A stretch of 64,000 nt of DNA from the NCBI GenBank assembly GCA_020002185.1, contig CM034537.1:10317640-10381639 (forward strand), written 5' to 3'. A program made the position numbers and the translations under genes. This DNA comes from Paraescarpia echinospica (Eukaryota > Annelida > Polychaeta > Sabellida > Siboglinidae). Under the pieces are notes generated by a model, which ran no database searches, was not told the DNA's origin, and saw nothing but the letters and a program-made list of their open reading frames with translations. This document shows, piece by piece, positions 11,930-45,399 of the stretch (positions within the stretch are counted from its first letter, which is position 1; each line of letters begins with the position of its first letter).

Positions 11930-13245
11930 AATAGTGTGCTTGTTCGGGAGAAAACATAATTATTGCCTGATACCTCTTCATTGGATACATCATGCAGTGT
12001 GTTTTCAAAATATTTCACGGATACGATTGCTCACATTCGATAACGTTTTGTTATTAATGACGTTGATTACAAGTTTACTGAACAGCCGATTATTGGTTCG
12101 TACTATCGTACAAAAGTGTCCAAACAAATTGTGTGATCTTGACCTTTTTCCAACATTTCTAATGAATAGTTGCATTGATCAATTGGTTTATTATATATCA
12201 AATATTACAAATATGCCAATGCAGGGTGGTGTTGTTCCACATGAGTTCACGCAAGCTCTTGTCAATCCTCTTATTAAAAACGAACTCTATGCAAACATTA
12301 CCTTAAGAATTAGCGTTCTATATCTAACCTTAGTTTTTTGTCGAAGGTATTGGAAAAGGTTGTTGCAAAGCGACTCCACGAACATATTTATACATAGCAA
12401 TTATCAAATTATCTACAATCTGCACATAAGCGATTTCATTCAATTGAGACGGCTCTTCTTAAAATACACAATGACATTGCATGCAATATGGATAATAGCA
12501 AATTGACTGCTCACACCTTACTAGATCTATCAGCTGCTTTTGATACAATAGATCACGACATTCTTTTACATCGCCTCCATAGACATTTTGGGATTTCTGG
12601 CACAGTTCTTCTGTGGTTTTGTTCGTACTTTCCACACCGATACCAAAGCATTAATATATGTGACTCACGGTCTTGGCAAGAACATTATTTCATTTGGTGT
12701 CCCACAGGGTTCTGTCCTTGGCCCTGTTCTGTTTAGCTTATACACTATATCCCTTAGTCGTACCATAACTAATTATAATATAAAATTGTAATCATCACTT
12801 GTATGCTGACGACACACAATTGTATATATCACTTTCACCAACTGGTGCACATACATCTTTATCAACTTTAAATGACTGTCTCACTGACATCTTGCTATAA
12901 GCAAGTAAATTTAAGCTAAATCCGGATAAAACTGATCTAATTATTATTGGCACAAAACAACAACAAAACAAGGTTGCTAACTACTTTCCAGTTAATTTGC
13001 TTGGTAATGATACATCACCATCAGGTGTCGTTCGTAGTGTAAGCACTATCTTTGACAGTGATTTCAGCTTTCACCAGAACATTTCTCAAGTACGTAAATC
13101 CTGTTTCTACCATATTCATGATTTCCGTAGAATTCGGCGTCATTTGTTTTTAACTACTGCTAAAACAATATCAGTAGCTCTAATTCACAGTTGCCTTGAC
13201 TACTGTAACTCACTCCTAAACGATATTGCTAAAACGGTTCGAAAC
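11930..13245 (+). mobile_element. LINE element D, reverse transcriptase
   Basis: D resumes with the RT domain: KLCDLDLFPTFLM, GGVVPHEFTQALVNPLIK, KIHNDIACNMDNSK, LLDLSAAFDTIDHDILLHRL, GVPQGSVLGPVLFSLYT, HHLYADDTQLYISLSP (catalytic YADD), NPDKTDLIIIGTK, SFHQNISQVRKSCFYHI, LFLTTAKTISVALIHS and DYCNSLLND. Frameshifts occur near 12,300, 12,640 and 12,790, and there is a stop near 12,897. The thread breaks at about 13,245, where a second related element starts in the same reading frame. Confidence 0.85.
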
Positions 13246-14476
13246 ATGCTCACTGAACGCTTGTTAAAGTGGTACGTCATATCGTGCACAGCTCTAAGCT
13301 GGTTTTCTTCATATCTAACTGATAGATACCAAACTATAAAGATTGGGAACTGCTTTTTAGCTGCACTGCCGGCTTTATTTGGTGTTCCCCAGAGTTATGT
13401 TCTTGGGCCTTTGCTTTTTACTCTTTACACCACGCCACTAAGCTCTGATATACAAAGACATAACTTGTATCATCATCTTTATGCTGATAATACTCAGGTC
13501 TACATTTCGTTAGCTACTCCGGATACAAATCACTCCCTTAACCAACTTAGTGATTGCCTTCAAGATATCGTTCACTGGATGACTGTCAACAAGTTGAAAT
13601 TAAATGCAAATAAAACTGAATTGATCATTATTGGTACTCCAAATGCAGCGTAGGAAACTGGATGGTTTTTTCCCTACGCGTATTTTGAATCAGTATATCA
13701 CGCCAGCAACCTCGGTGCGGAATCTAGGAGTGATCTTTGTTAGTAACTTCAATTTCCGACAACACATATCTCAAACATGTCACTGCTGTTTTTATCATAT
13801 TCGTGATCTTCGCCATATTCGCCGGTATATGTCATTTTCTGTTGCTAAAACTATTGCAACAGCGCTTTTTAGCAGCAGACTTGACTATTGCAATTCCCTC
13901 CTTTATAATAATGCTAGCAAGGATATCAGAAAACTTCAGCGTGTCCAAAATTGTCTAGCAAGAGTAGTTACAATATCTCCTCGTTTTTCTCGCTCTGCAC
14001 CACTTTTGAAGTCTTTGTATTGGCTTCCTGTATGATATCGTATAATATTTAAGATCTGTACCATTACATACCAGGCACGGTCCAGTAAGCAACCATCTTA
14101 TTTGCATTCATTGCTTACTACTATAAGAAAATCTATCCAGCTTCGATCATCTAGTTCTGACCTACTTTTTGTTCCTAGAGTCAACACTAACATTGGAACT
14201 AGGGCTTTCTCTGTCGCTGCACCAACTCTTTGGAATGTGCTCCGTCTTAGTGTTAGATCAGTTGAAAATATTACAAAATTCCGTCGTCATTTAAAAAACT
14301 TATCTTTACAATCTTGCTTATCCACCGTAGCTCCCTAGCGCCTTGACCCATCTGTTGACAACTGGAAAACTACTTATGGATTTTGATATTGGCCAATCCT
14401 TTTGTTTTGATGTGCCCCTGAGCTTGTTTTCCATGGATTTAGGTGCAATAAAAGTTATCTTATTATTACTATTATT
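13246..14476 (+). mobile_element. LINE element D2, 5'-truncated CR1/L2-like copy
   Basis: A second CR1/L2-like element, related to D but distinct, begins mid-RT: LTERLLKWYVISCTALSWF, SYLTDRYQTIKI, FGVPQSYVLGPLLFTLYT (normal Gly-Ser changed to Ser-Tyr), HHLYADNTQVYISLATP (YADD changed to YADN), LKLNANKTELIIIGT, then after a frameshift VRNLGVIFVSNF, LDYCNSLLYN and RKLQRVQNCLARVV. It ends with RAFSVAAPTLWN and a 3' UTR with tail (TTATTA)n at 14,459-14,476. The loss of a catalytic Asp and the frameshift make it dead. Confidence 0.82.
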
Positions 14477-15005
14477 AAACGCCAACGTGTACAGAATTGT
14501 TTATCACGTGTGGTACTAAAAGCACCTAGTTTCTCACCATCATTGCCCCTATTTAAACAATTACACTGGCTTGCAATTGCATATCGAATACAATTCAAGT
14601 TAGCCGCTATCACATATCGTGCACTTTCTACACAACACCCATATTATTTGTTTAATCTCCTTTGTTTATCTATTATCCCCAGGAATCTCAGATCATCTGT
14701 TTCACAATAACTTGTTGTTCGGAAAACCAGGTTTAATATTGGCAAACGTGCTTTTTCTGTAGCTGCACCCAAAATCTGGAATCAACTCTCTATCAATATA
14801 AAATCATCTCACGCAATAGCTACCTTTCGTAAAAAAATGAAGATTGATTTATTTGCATTCCCATCCTAACCTTCGGCGGTCCCTCGCTCTAATGACGACT
14901 CTTGTTTGTCCATGTTAACGATTTTGTCCAACGATTCCTGTATGTTGCGCCTCTTAGCTCAGATTCCTGGGGATATAGTCGCTATAGACGTTTATTATTA
15001 GTATT
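14477..15005 (+). mobile_element. LINE element D, C-terminus and 3' UTR
   Basis: D continues right after the D2 tail with RQRVQNCLSRVVLKAPSFS, LFKQLHWLAIAYRIQFKLAA, ITYRALSTQHPYYLFNLL, then a frameshift and KRAFSVAAPKIWNQLS. The 3' UTR runs to about 15,005 and ends in a GCTATAGACGTTTATTATTA-type tail, the ending expected of CR1/L2 elements. Confidence 0.8.
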
Positions 15006-15009
15006 ATAT

Positions 15010-15870
15010 GTATTGAGCCGGAATCTCTACAGATCTCATCCTTGAGCACGTGCAGATGAGAACTGTGGAGACACATGGGTGCCTGGCATGGTGAAAAGGA
15101 ATGACAGAGACTCAGCGCCTTGTATGGGTGCTTTTCATGCCAACACGGGCAAATATCAACGAGGTCTTGCAGACGTTCAGCGGTGTATCCTATGAGACTA
15201 GTGACCAGCATATGGACATGTCAACAGCCTAGCTATGTCAGTGACACCATTGATCTTATCATATATCTAAGTGAGAGAGATGCATTTGTTCATAACACCT
15301 CACTGTTCAACATTGCCAAATGAATTATTGTCCAGGAATGAGTTAATGTTGAAAAAGCAAGTGAGGTTGGAGAACATGCTTTAGGGTCCATGACTGGTGA
15401 ATATGTAGAATTATTCTTCCGGAAAGCTGAAAAAGCGGTGACACTTGGGTCACGTTCTGTAATCAAGATAAAAGTTGAATCGGTGATGGTAGACCCACAA
15501 TTGATATTCCAGAGGCTGATATAGCTGTTGGAGAGCGGAGAGAAGATCTGTTCGAATATGAACTTTGTATTCACCCTCCTGCATTATTTGAATCATCCTC
15601 CCTTCCCCTGCCGGCCATAAAGGCGGTCATTGCTGGTGCTCTTTGGAATGCCGCCAGAGGAGAGCAACGAGAACCCAGAAATGCCCAGTACATCATGGAT
15701 GGTGGTGCTCTGTATATTAAATACGTGACACAGAAATGTTGTGTTGTTATCACTGTCTGTGATGGCAACACCGATGAACTGACAAACACACATGTCCCAC
15801 ACCTATGGAGAACAGGGATGACAGTGCACGTCACCGGTGGACTTGGACAGCGAGGCTAATCAAGTGGCTC
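15010..15870 (+). pseudogene. FEN1/PIN-like nuclease family, N-terminal half, decayed
   Basis: Broken N-terminal half of a gene family found in many invertebrate and fish genomes, whose members look like FEN1-superfamily (PIN-fold) nucleases. Blocks in order, across frameshifts: TDLILEHVQMRTVETHG (15,014-), ISERDAFVHN-like text near 15,270, VNVEKASEVGEHALGSMTGE (15,343-), SRSVIKIKVESVMVDPQLIF (15,453-), then ESSSLPLPAIKAVIAGALWN, YIMDGGALYIKYVTQK and VITVCDGNTDE. Asp of MDGG and of VCDG sit where FEN1-type enzymes have their first two metal ligands; the second block is usually VFDG. Later acidic blocks are absent, so it is a half-gene. Assignment is from recall of family pattern, not a search. 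Confidence 0.6.
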
Positions 15871-15924
15871 ACAGTGCATGAGATGACTGTGCTTCACCAG
15901 TGGTAACTGAAAACTTACCGCCAG

Positions 15925-18350
15925 TTGATGCCACCTGTGACGCGGCAGTTGAAAAGATCTCCAAAAAAGGGCGCCGGAAAGCTTCGAAAAGGAAAAATTA
16001 CACCAACTGAGGTATTACATAAAGAACTACATCCACGGCAGGAAGGAAAACAATATGCTGGTGCAATGTCATTTGTGCCAGACGTGGATTCACTCAGAGT
16101 GCGTGGGCGAGGACGACAAAGACATCGTGGGTATCTGGACCTGCAGGAGCAAGAGCGATCAAACAGCAGCTCGTTACTTTGGTCGGGGAGCAGCGGCAAG
16201 AGATGCGTGGCCTGGGAGACGACGTCATGGCTGTATGCAAGCGTCCAAACGTCGACACCGACGCCGACGACGAGATATCCCGACCGCAGGCAGTGACGCT
16301 ACTTGTGGGGAACAGTTTGCTACGCGATGTCAGAGTCGAGAAGACCACTGGTGGAATCCCTATCATAATCCACAAGAAATCAGGTGCGACATTCACCGAT
16401 ACTGGTCCAGAATGCGGTATTATCATAACTGGAGATTTTAATCAGTTATATGATAATTGTCTGAGAACACGGTATCAATTCGTTCAAGTTGAAAATTAGT
16501 AACAAGAGGGCAGGCGATACTGGATAAAATATGGACGAATATGGTTTTTATATACCCCATCTGTTACAATTTCTGAACTAGGGATTTCAGACCATAATAT
16601 GGCATAATATGGTATTGCTGAATCCAAGAAGTAATCGGTTAATCGGTTGATAGAGGGTGAGTGACACGTTTGACTGTAAGGTGTATGGATCTCAATGAAA
16701 AAGCCGCATTTGCCATGGCTCTGTCAGCTGTTAAATGGGAACCTTTATTTAGACTTAAGACATGTGAAGAGCAGTATGTGTATTATCAAACGGTAATTAG
16801 CAACCTCATTGAAATATATTTTCCTACTATATGGCTGATAAGCCATGGGTTACAGACTGGTTTAGGGCACTAGTACGCAAAAGACAGCGCGCTCACATGA
16901 GTGGTAATTTGAACCAAGCAAAAATGTTGCGTAATAAGGTTAACCGCGCCGCTTCGAGACTTAAGTACGACTTTACCAAACATAAATTGCAGCAATGAAT
17001 GAAGCATGATCCCACGATTGGTGAAAACATATGAAAACAATAATGGGACTTAAGACAAATGACAATTCGTGAATGCAAGGCCTCGCTCACAAAACAACGG
17101 ACGGTGATTGTGATGTATTAGCCAACAAAATGGACGCGTTTTTTGTATCTGTAAGTGAACATTTACATAGTTTAAATAAGGACAATAAATTATTCACAGT
17201 AAATGAGGGATTGCCAACCAGTGTGCCATCAGTGTTACGACAACTCTCAAAGCATTACAGAATGTTAAGGTGAACAAAGCTACAGCTTCCTGCTTGAGTG
17301 TTAAGAAATCACGCAGACGTCCTCGCACATCCATTAACTGCTATTTTTAATAAATCACTGCGAGAAGGAGTAGGCCTACTTCCTATGGAATGGAAAATGG
17401 CGAACGTAATGCCGTTGCCAAAAATAAACCCACCTTTGCCGATTGAAAAGGACGTTAGACCAATATCAATAACTCCAATAGCTACTAAGGTGTTTGAGTC
17501 AATCGTAATTAAATGGGTGGATGAAAACATTGAAGGAAAATAGATTGTAGGCAATTTGGTGGAATTGGTGGAACATCTACAAAAGACGTTCTCGTCGAAA
17601 CGGTACACATTTGGTATGAGGCGACTGATAAACTGGATTCTTTTGTCCGAGTTGTCATGCTAGATTTTTTGAAAAGCGTTTGACCTCATTAATCATCATT
17701 TGCCAAACTTCTAGGTGTTACAATTTCACATAATCTTACATGGAATAAATATGTGGAGAATATTGTGAAGAAGGCTGGGAAACAATTATACATGTTGTAT
17801 CAGTTAAAACGAGCTTGAACTAGCCAGAATGACCTGGTGAGTGTATGTGTCAGCGTTGTGAGACCGGTAGTTAAATATGCATGCCCCGTTTGGCATACTA
17901 ATTTACATCAATACTTGTCAGACAATATTGAAATGATACAAAAAAGAGCACTAAAATGCATTTTCCCTGGTACAAGTTATGCTGAGGTACTAGGCTATGT
18001 TAGTCTCCAGACTTTGAAAGAAAAACGAGACTGTCTGGGTGAAAAAATATTTCAACAAGATGAAAATTAACACACACAAATTAAATCATCTACTACCTGA
18101 AAAAACCCACCAATTATACTATAAGACGGAGTAATATGTACTCATTGCCAAGAACCCGGACGAACAGATATCGTAACTCTTTAATACCATGGGGGTTATA
18201 TAACTGGCAATAAACATTAAATGGCAAAAAGATTGTACTAATGTGTAACGTTTCACTGTATTAATTATAGTCTTTTATCGACTGTATAATGTGAATCCAA
18301 CTCAGCTGAGTTGCTAATAAAACATGTTTTATCTGATTTTATCTTTATAA
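15925..18350 (+). mobile_element. LINE element F with PHD-finger ORF1
   Basis: ORF1 starts at about 15,925 (MPPVTRQLKRSPKK). A frameshifted PHD zinc finger half follows (LVQCHLCQTWIHSECVG then GIWTCRS), then the start of an SGNH/esterase-like domain (TLLVGNSLLRDVRVEKTTGG). At about 16,425 the text jumps into ORF2 endonuclease (IIITGDFNQLYD, ELGISDHN), so a deletion fused ORF1 to ORF2. Next come MDAFFVSVSEHLHS, EWKMANVMPLPKINPP, RPISITPIATKVFESIV, LLGVTISHNLTWNKYVE and PVVKYACPVWHTN with QKRALKCIFPG. The RT active-site block is missing. The 3' end is taken at about 18,350. Confidence 0.72.
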
Positions 18351-18599
18351 CTCTAGCTTAACAACATTTATGTAAGATACAGTAGGACAGGCAAGGCTGA
18401 CAATAAATAGGCGCACATAAAACAGTGTACTAACAGGCTTTTCAACAGGACATTAAAAACACCAGAGCCGCTCTGGGTCACAAATCCTTGTTAGCGCATA
18501 TGACGTCCTGTAGTTCTAAATTAGCTTTGGTCTTGCCTGGTCCTTGGCCTTGGAAGGTTCACTGGCGATTGAATTTCATCGAGAACAGCTACATTGGTT

Positions 18600-19320
18600 T
18601 TGTAAAGCTTGCCACTCCAAAGCTATCGAGGTACTGAAACTGGTACAGGGGTTGAAGGACAAACAAGATGAACTAGAGGCTAGAGTAGATGAACTAACCA
18701 CGAAAGTAGAGGGAATTGCTTAAGTAAAAGGCGCATACAAAGAGATTGTCTGCAGCTGTATGAGATCGGAGAAAAAGAAGCAAAGAGGGCAAATGTACCC
18801 ATAACAAATCTTGATGAAATAGACAGTGAAGAGCATGGAAGATGACAAAGAACTTGTGGATCATTTGGTGCACAATCTTTTGGAACAGAAAGAGGTAGAA
18901 CTAATTTTAGTAAGTAGAATCCCGGAAAACAAAATGGAGGGTAGGAATAGACTGACAGTTGTAACCCTGGGAAATCGGTACATGAAAACGAAAGTGCTTA
19001 GAGTAGCAAAGAACGTGAGAAACAAGGACGAATGGAAACATGTATACATCAGTGTAGATGAGACCAACGAGAACGTGAGAAACAGTATCAACTAAGAAAG
19101 GAATTGAGGGAAAGGAAGGGAAAAGGTGAAAAACACCATCGATCGGGGCCACAGATGACAGCTAGACGCAAGGCACGGCTGCATTATATATGTAAGAAAC
19201 AATAGTAACTACGTCAAATGCTCACACAAACACACAACATGGAATCAGTATGGTGTCGCTTAACAACAACAACAGGCTCCGTACTTGTAGGAGTATGCTA
19301 CCGCAGCACATCTGCTGATC
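18600..19320 (+). mobile_element. LINE fragment G, Rex1-like ORF1 and endonuclease start
   Basis: ORF1-type coiled coil (LVQGLKDKQDELEARVDELT, TKVEGIA) is followed by EQKEVELILVSRIPENKMEG, RLTVVTLGNRYMKTKVLRVA and VYISVDETNENVR, the pattern of the basic RNA-binding ORF1 in Rex1/CR1-like LINEs. At 19,230-19,320 it reaches an endonuclease fragment (ESVWCRL, VGVCYRSTSAD). Similarity stops near 19,320. Stops after 18,720 and 19,094 make it inactive. Confidence 0.65.
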
Positions 19321-19619
19321 TTGACAGCGAACCACAGAACCATTGACTGGACTAGGACGCAGGCAGGAGCCGAGGGAATACGTTTCCTGGAACTACCGAT
19401 CGTTCATCAGGGACGGGAGGTCTGTCTCTTCAACCTTAAGGTTTTCGCGGACCAATTTTCTTCCGTTTCCCTCTGTTTTTCTTGCCACGTGTGGCTATCC
19501 ACAGGATGCGCATTGACACTGGTTCTTCTGTGTTACGATACTAATGGCCAACTAATTGTAGGCACCTCGAGCGATTCTTGTTTGTGAGTTTGTATGCATC
19601 TCTATAAAAGTTCTTTGTT

Positions 19620-20000
19620 TGGAATTGTTATTGTTTCCTTCCATACACTGTCCAGCTTGTTACATGCTTGTTACATGCTTGTTACATGCTTGCCACGCTA
19701 GGGCAATGCGCTGATGAACGTCTTTGCTTGTTATGCGAATCCAGGAACCTAGATACCGGAAGTCGTCTTCTTCCTCAAGTACTTACCACTAGCCAGCCGT
19801 CTCTATTATTTTATACTCCTCCTTTATGTTGACGGTGATCACCTTGGTTTTATTCACATTAATAGCCTGTCCAACAATTCATGCATTGTCCTCAAAATGG
19901 TTCAGTAATCTCCGTGCAGACTTGATGTATCACTCAGGACTATTATCATCTGCAAATGCAAGATCTATGATTTCTTCCTTTGGAAACCGCTTATTTCTCC
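19620..20000 (-). mobile_element. RTE-like LINE RT fragment (element H)
   Basis: Minus-strand reading, broken by stops: EEIIDLAFADDN (catalytic FADD), then KSARRLLNHFEDNA, GQAINVNKTKVITVNIK, DDFRYLGSWIRITSKDVHQR and IALAWQACNKL. The block order FADD / NxxKTK / DFxYLGS / RI-AW-A matches the RTE-type thumb region. Neither end of the element is visible. Confidence 0.65.
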
Positions 20001-20039
20001 GTTATGTGGTGGCAAAAGTCAAGACAGATTATTGAGTTG

Positions 20040-21385
20040 ATTGCCTTATCATAAACGTCATCGAAGTGACCAATTCCCTATCGCAAATAAAGACAGACAC
20101 AGCTATTGGCCCCAATAAAATACGTAGCTGGATTCTACACGACTAGTCCACCACACTTGCTCCCACATGATAGTAGTGTACGTGCGATTCTTAACAGCAG
20201 ACTGGGAGATGAAAATGCGAGGAGGATATGTGCCCATGCTGTGAAAATGCGTATTGTTCAAGTGTCTGGAACAATTCCTTTTTGCCTGGATGACGGTCAT
20301 CGCCGGCGACCGCGTTGATTTTCACAACAATGTGGATCAGTAAATGGAACGGCCACGGTGCATGCATTAATCGAGTTGGAAATCAGTGCTGGACTCTCCT
20401 GGAACCGTGATCCGCACACTACTGACTTTTGCAAACCACTTGATAGAATAGACCACCATACTTAGCTAATAAAATGTGCATCACTGGCGTGACTACAGAA
20501 ATTCCTAATCAAATCACATGTGTTAAGCAAACGCAAACATAGGGTAAAGATCGGCAGTATCGAGTCGAAGTACTTCACTAATGAAAACCATTTTCTGGCC
20601 GACAGGCTTTGGTTGCTTATTTTTTTGATACAAGGCTAAATAATTTTTGTAGCAATTTACCGTATGGCTCGTATGACAATTTACTTATTTACACAAAACA
20701 CCTTTTCGTGCAATGACTTTTATTTTTATTCCCCCCTCCTCCCTAACAAAAATGTTTCAAACATCCGTCATCCTAACAATCAAATTGGTGTGGCCTTAGT
20801 GATAAATGCAACTTACCAATATACCCATATATCATACTACTGATAATATAGTAATAATAATAATACAAATTACGTATCCGTACACCTGATATTGACGCTA
20901 TATATGTATTAGTAATATTATTGTTTTGTTTAAGAATGTTATTACTTTTATTACTGTATATCTGGGTATATATAACACCCTATATGTGTAAAATTGTATA
21001 ATACCATAATATATTACAAGTGCAGTTATATGTATTGTACTAACAACATATCGACGACAGCGAAACCCTGTTAGCATAGCGGACCACTCCGTTTTGGGCG
21101 CACTACACGGCCTCGGATTGATCATCAATTTGAATACAAGCTCTGCATGTTTTTAAATTATAATACACCCATGTCAGACCATATACATTGGGCTTATGAA
21201 TACCAGAGTTTCCGTTATTTTCAACGCGCACAACCAGTGATATGATATTTGGAAAATAGAGCTAACATATTAACCAAACTGTGAAAAACTATTTTTGGAG
21301 CTCACCTCTTTGAATGTGTGTTTCGTGCTTTCAACCAATGTTCGCTGGTGCCCATTTATGAGCTACGTAGCAGTACTATCACACA
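20040..21385. other. No gene seen; AT-rich spacer
   Basis: Low-complexity AT-rich DNA with no recognisable domain, tandem array or splice-linked exon on either strand. A 65-codon minus-strand frame at 20,103-20,300 matches nothing I know. Confidence 0.5.
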
Positions 21386-21389
21386 TTTA

Positions 21390-21612
21390 GCTGTATATAA
21401 TACTATAACGCCAAACGGATAGGAGCCCATTGGGGCAGGGAGCCCGTTTTGCACGTTGTTCCCTTACATTCATATAGGACCCAGTGGGTCCAATGATATT
21501 GTGTATACACTGCAGCATGTACTCGGCGTCTCTCACACGCCCGACCGGGAATGAAACCCGGCCGCTGGGAGCAAAATCCAGTGGATTAGAGATAGAGACC
21601 ACCACTCTGTGA
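21390..21612 (-). mobile_element. tRNA-derived SINE (Gln-type head)
   Basis: On the minus strand, 21,612-21,540 reads like a tRNA: box-A-like GTGGTCTCTATCTCTAATCC, an anticodon arm CTGGATTTTGCTCCCAG close to tRNA-Gln, and a T-arm CGGGTTTCATTCCCGG containing box B. The body runs to about 21,390. The acceptor stem does not pair and there is no mature tRNA end, so this is a SINE head and not a tRNA gene. It lies within 0.6 kb of the gene 1 TATA box. Confidence 0.55.
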
Positions 21613-21835
21613 GTCTACGACAGGTTACACATTGTGTGGGATGTTTGTCTTCCCCTGGCATAGACACCAGACAGAAGGGACCAACGGCTTTTAGTGGCTG
21701 TTCCGAAAGACACAGGCAACGCGAGGTGAACGAAATTGCCTAAGTTTCGAAACGGCGGCAGTTGGAATCAAACCACCGTCCCCTCGATCACAGTCTGGCG
21801 CTCTACTGCGCGACCACGGCTCCCACACATCGGTG
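21613..21835 (-). mobile_element. tRNA-derived SINE next to the gene 1 promoter
   Basis: Minus-strand tRNA-like head at 21,828-21,765: GGGAGCCGTGGTCGCGCAGT with AGAGCG as box A, and GGTGGTTTGATTCCAAC as box B. It is followed by a CGTTTCGAAACTTAGGCAA stretch that recurs as TTTCGAACCTTGGGCAA at 27,9xx and TTTCGAACCATGAGCAA at 48,2xx, placing the copies in one family. Its 5' head points away from gene 1. Confidence 0.6.
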
Positions 21836-21983
21836 CATATGTACCTATCCCCTTGTGGACGTGTGCACGTGTGTCCGCCTATAGTATTCTAACTACGGTT
21901 TCACGGACAACAGGTAGATAAACGATGCCGTCGGACCAATGACTGCACGCGGTGGCTGGCCGGATGGTGCGTGGTCAGTAGGC

Positions 21984-22110
21984 GATATAAAAGCGCCTTG
22001 CTACAGTGGCCGCGATTGAGAGCTAGGTATAGGGAGAGCATTGATCATTCGACGCAAACTTTGGCCTTCTCGTTGCCGCAGACGACCGACGGAGACGAAA
22101 ACAAGTCACC
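21984..22110 (+). promoter_or_regulatory. TATA promoter and 5' UTR of gene 1
   Basis: TATAAAA at 21,986-21,992 in a GC-rich setting, followed by about 95 bases from an expected start near 22,015 to the ATG at 22,111. The ATG context GTCACCATGC is favourable. The start of transcription is inferred from TATA spacing only. Confidence 0.6.
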
Positions 22111-44451
<22,341 letters not shown>

Positions 44452-44639
44452 CCTCATACACAACATTACAAATGGCGCCTATGGTGGATACCTTAACAAT
44501 CAGTCGTTGTCTAACTGTTTACAGACCATTTGCGTAGACGCTATAACGCAATTCTAGTACAAAACTATTTCACATAATATCGCGTGAGCAAAAAATTCAC
44601 CGTGCTACCAATTGATTAACCAAAACATCATACCGGTGA

Positions 44640-45340
44640 AAAGTGTATTGTCGTAGCTACTAAATTATTGACGTTGATGGTCTCAGGGTGCATTGATAAA
44701 AGAAAGACACTGTGCTCATCTGTTCTATACAACAAGGTAACCATTTTAAAGATTGGAGGCATTCCAGATTTTGCTGCGTTCAGAAATAAATGACAGCCAT
44801 TTTCAAAATTGGCCGCCAAATTAAGTTTCCCCATATCTTAATAACTGCGTTACATAGATCAATACTGTTTGTGGCTAGATGTAGGTTTTAGGGGTGGAAG
44901 ATTTCATATTTGATATGTATGGACATCTCCGACATTCACATCCGCCATTTTTAAAGATGGCGGTCGTCAATACAAATATAAAGATATCTTAATAACTACG
45001 TTACGTAGAGCCGTGTAGTTTACGATTTTGAATAGCTTGGAGGATAGCGATTTCACAAACTATAACGTCTTACCTTCGTCAACATGCCTATATCCGCCAT
45101 TTTTAAAGATGGCGCCCTTCAAAGCATATTATTCACATTTCTCAAGAACTACACAACATAGAGCCACAAAGATGTCAAAATGTATGTGTTTTAGATGCAA
45201 TGATTTCAAATACTTTACTTTTGACCTTCGTTGACTTTAAATATACCTGCCCTTATGAAGTATCCGCTATTTTGAAAGATGGCGGCAGACAAAGCCTGTT
45301 ATTCCTGTGTCTTAATATTTACATATCATTGAACCTTCAA
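44640..45340 (+). mobile_element. Left arm of a decayed DNA-transposon-like unit
   Basis: About 700 bases that recur as reverse complement at 46,090-46,575, with a second partial copy at 46,600-47,020. It contains four spaced palindromes of the type CCGCCATTTTTAAAGATGGCGG (about 44,794; 44,941; 45,093; 45,263), 147-170 bases apart. Between them lie shared stretches such as AATAGCTTGGAGGATAGCGA and TATCTTAATAACTACGTTACG. Non-coding. Confidence 0.8.
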
Positions 45341-45399
45341 GTTGGTGTCAAAACATGTTTTGTGATGCAACGAAGTTAAGGGTGTTACTTAGATATTCT

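Noticed and set aside
21540..21612. Functional tRNA-Gln gene
   Set aside because: Acceptor stem does not pair and downstream SINE body follows; only the internal promoter boxes are kept.
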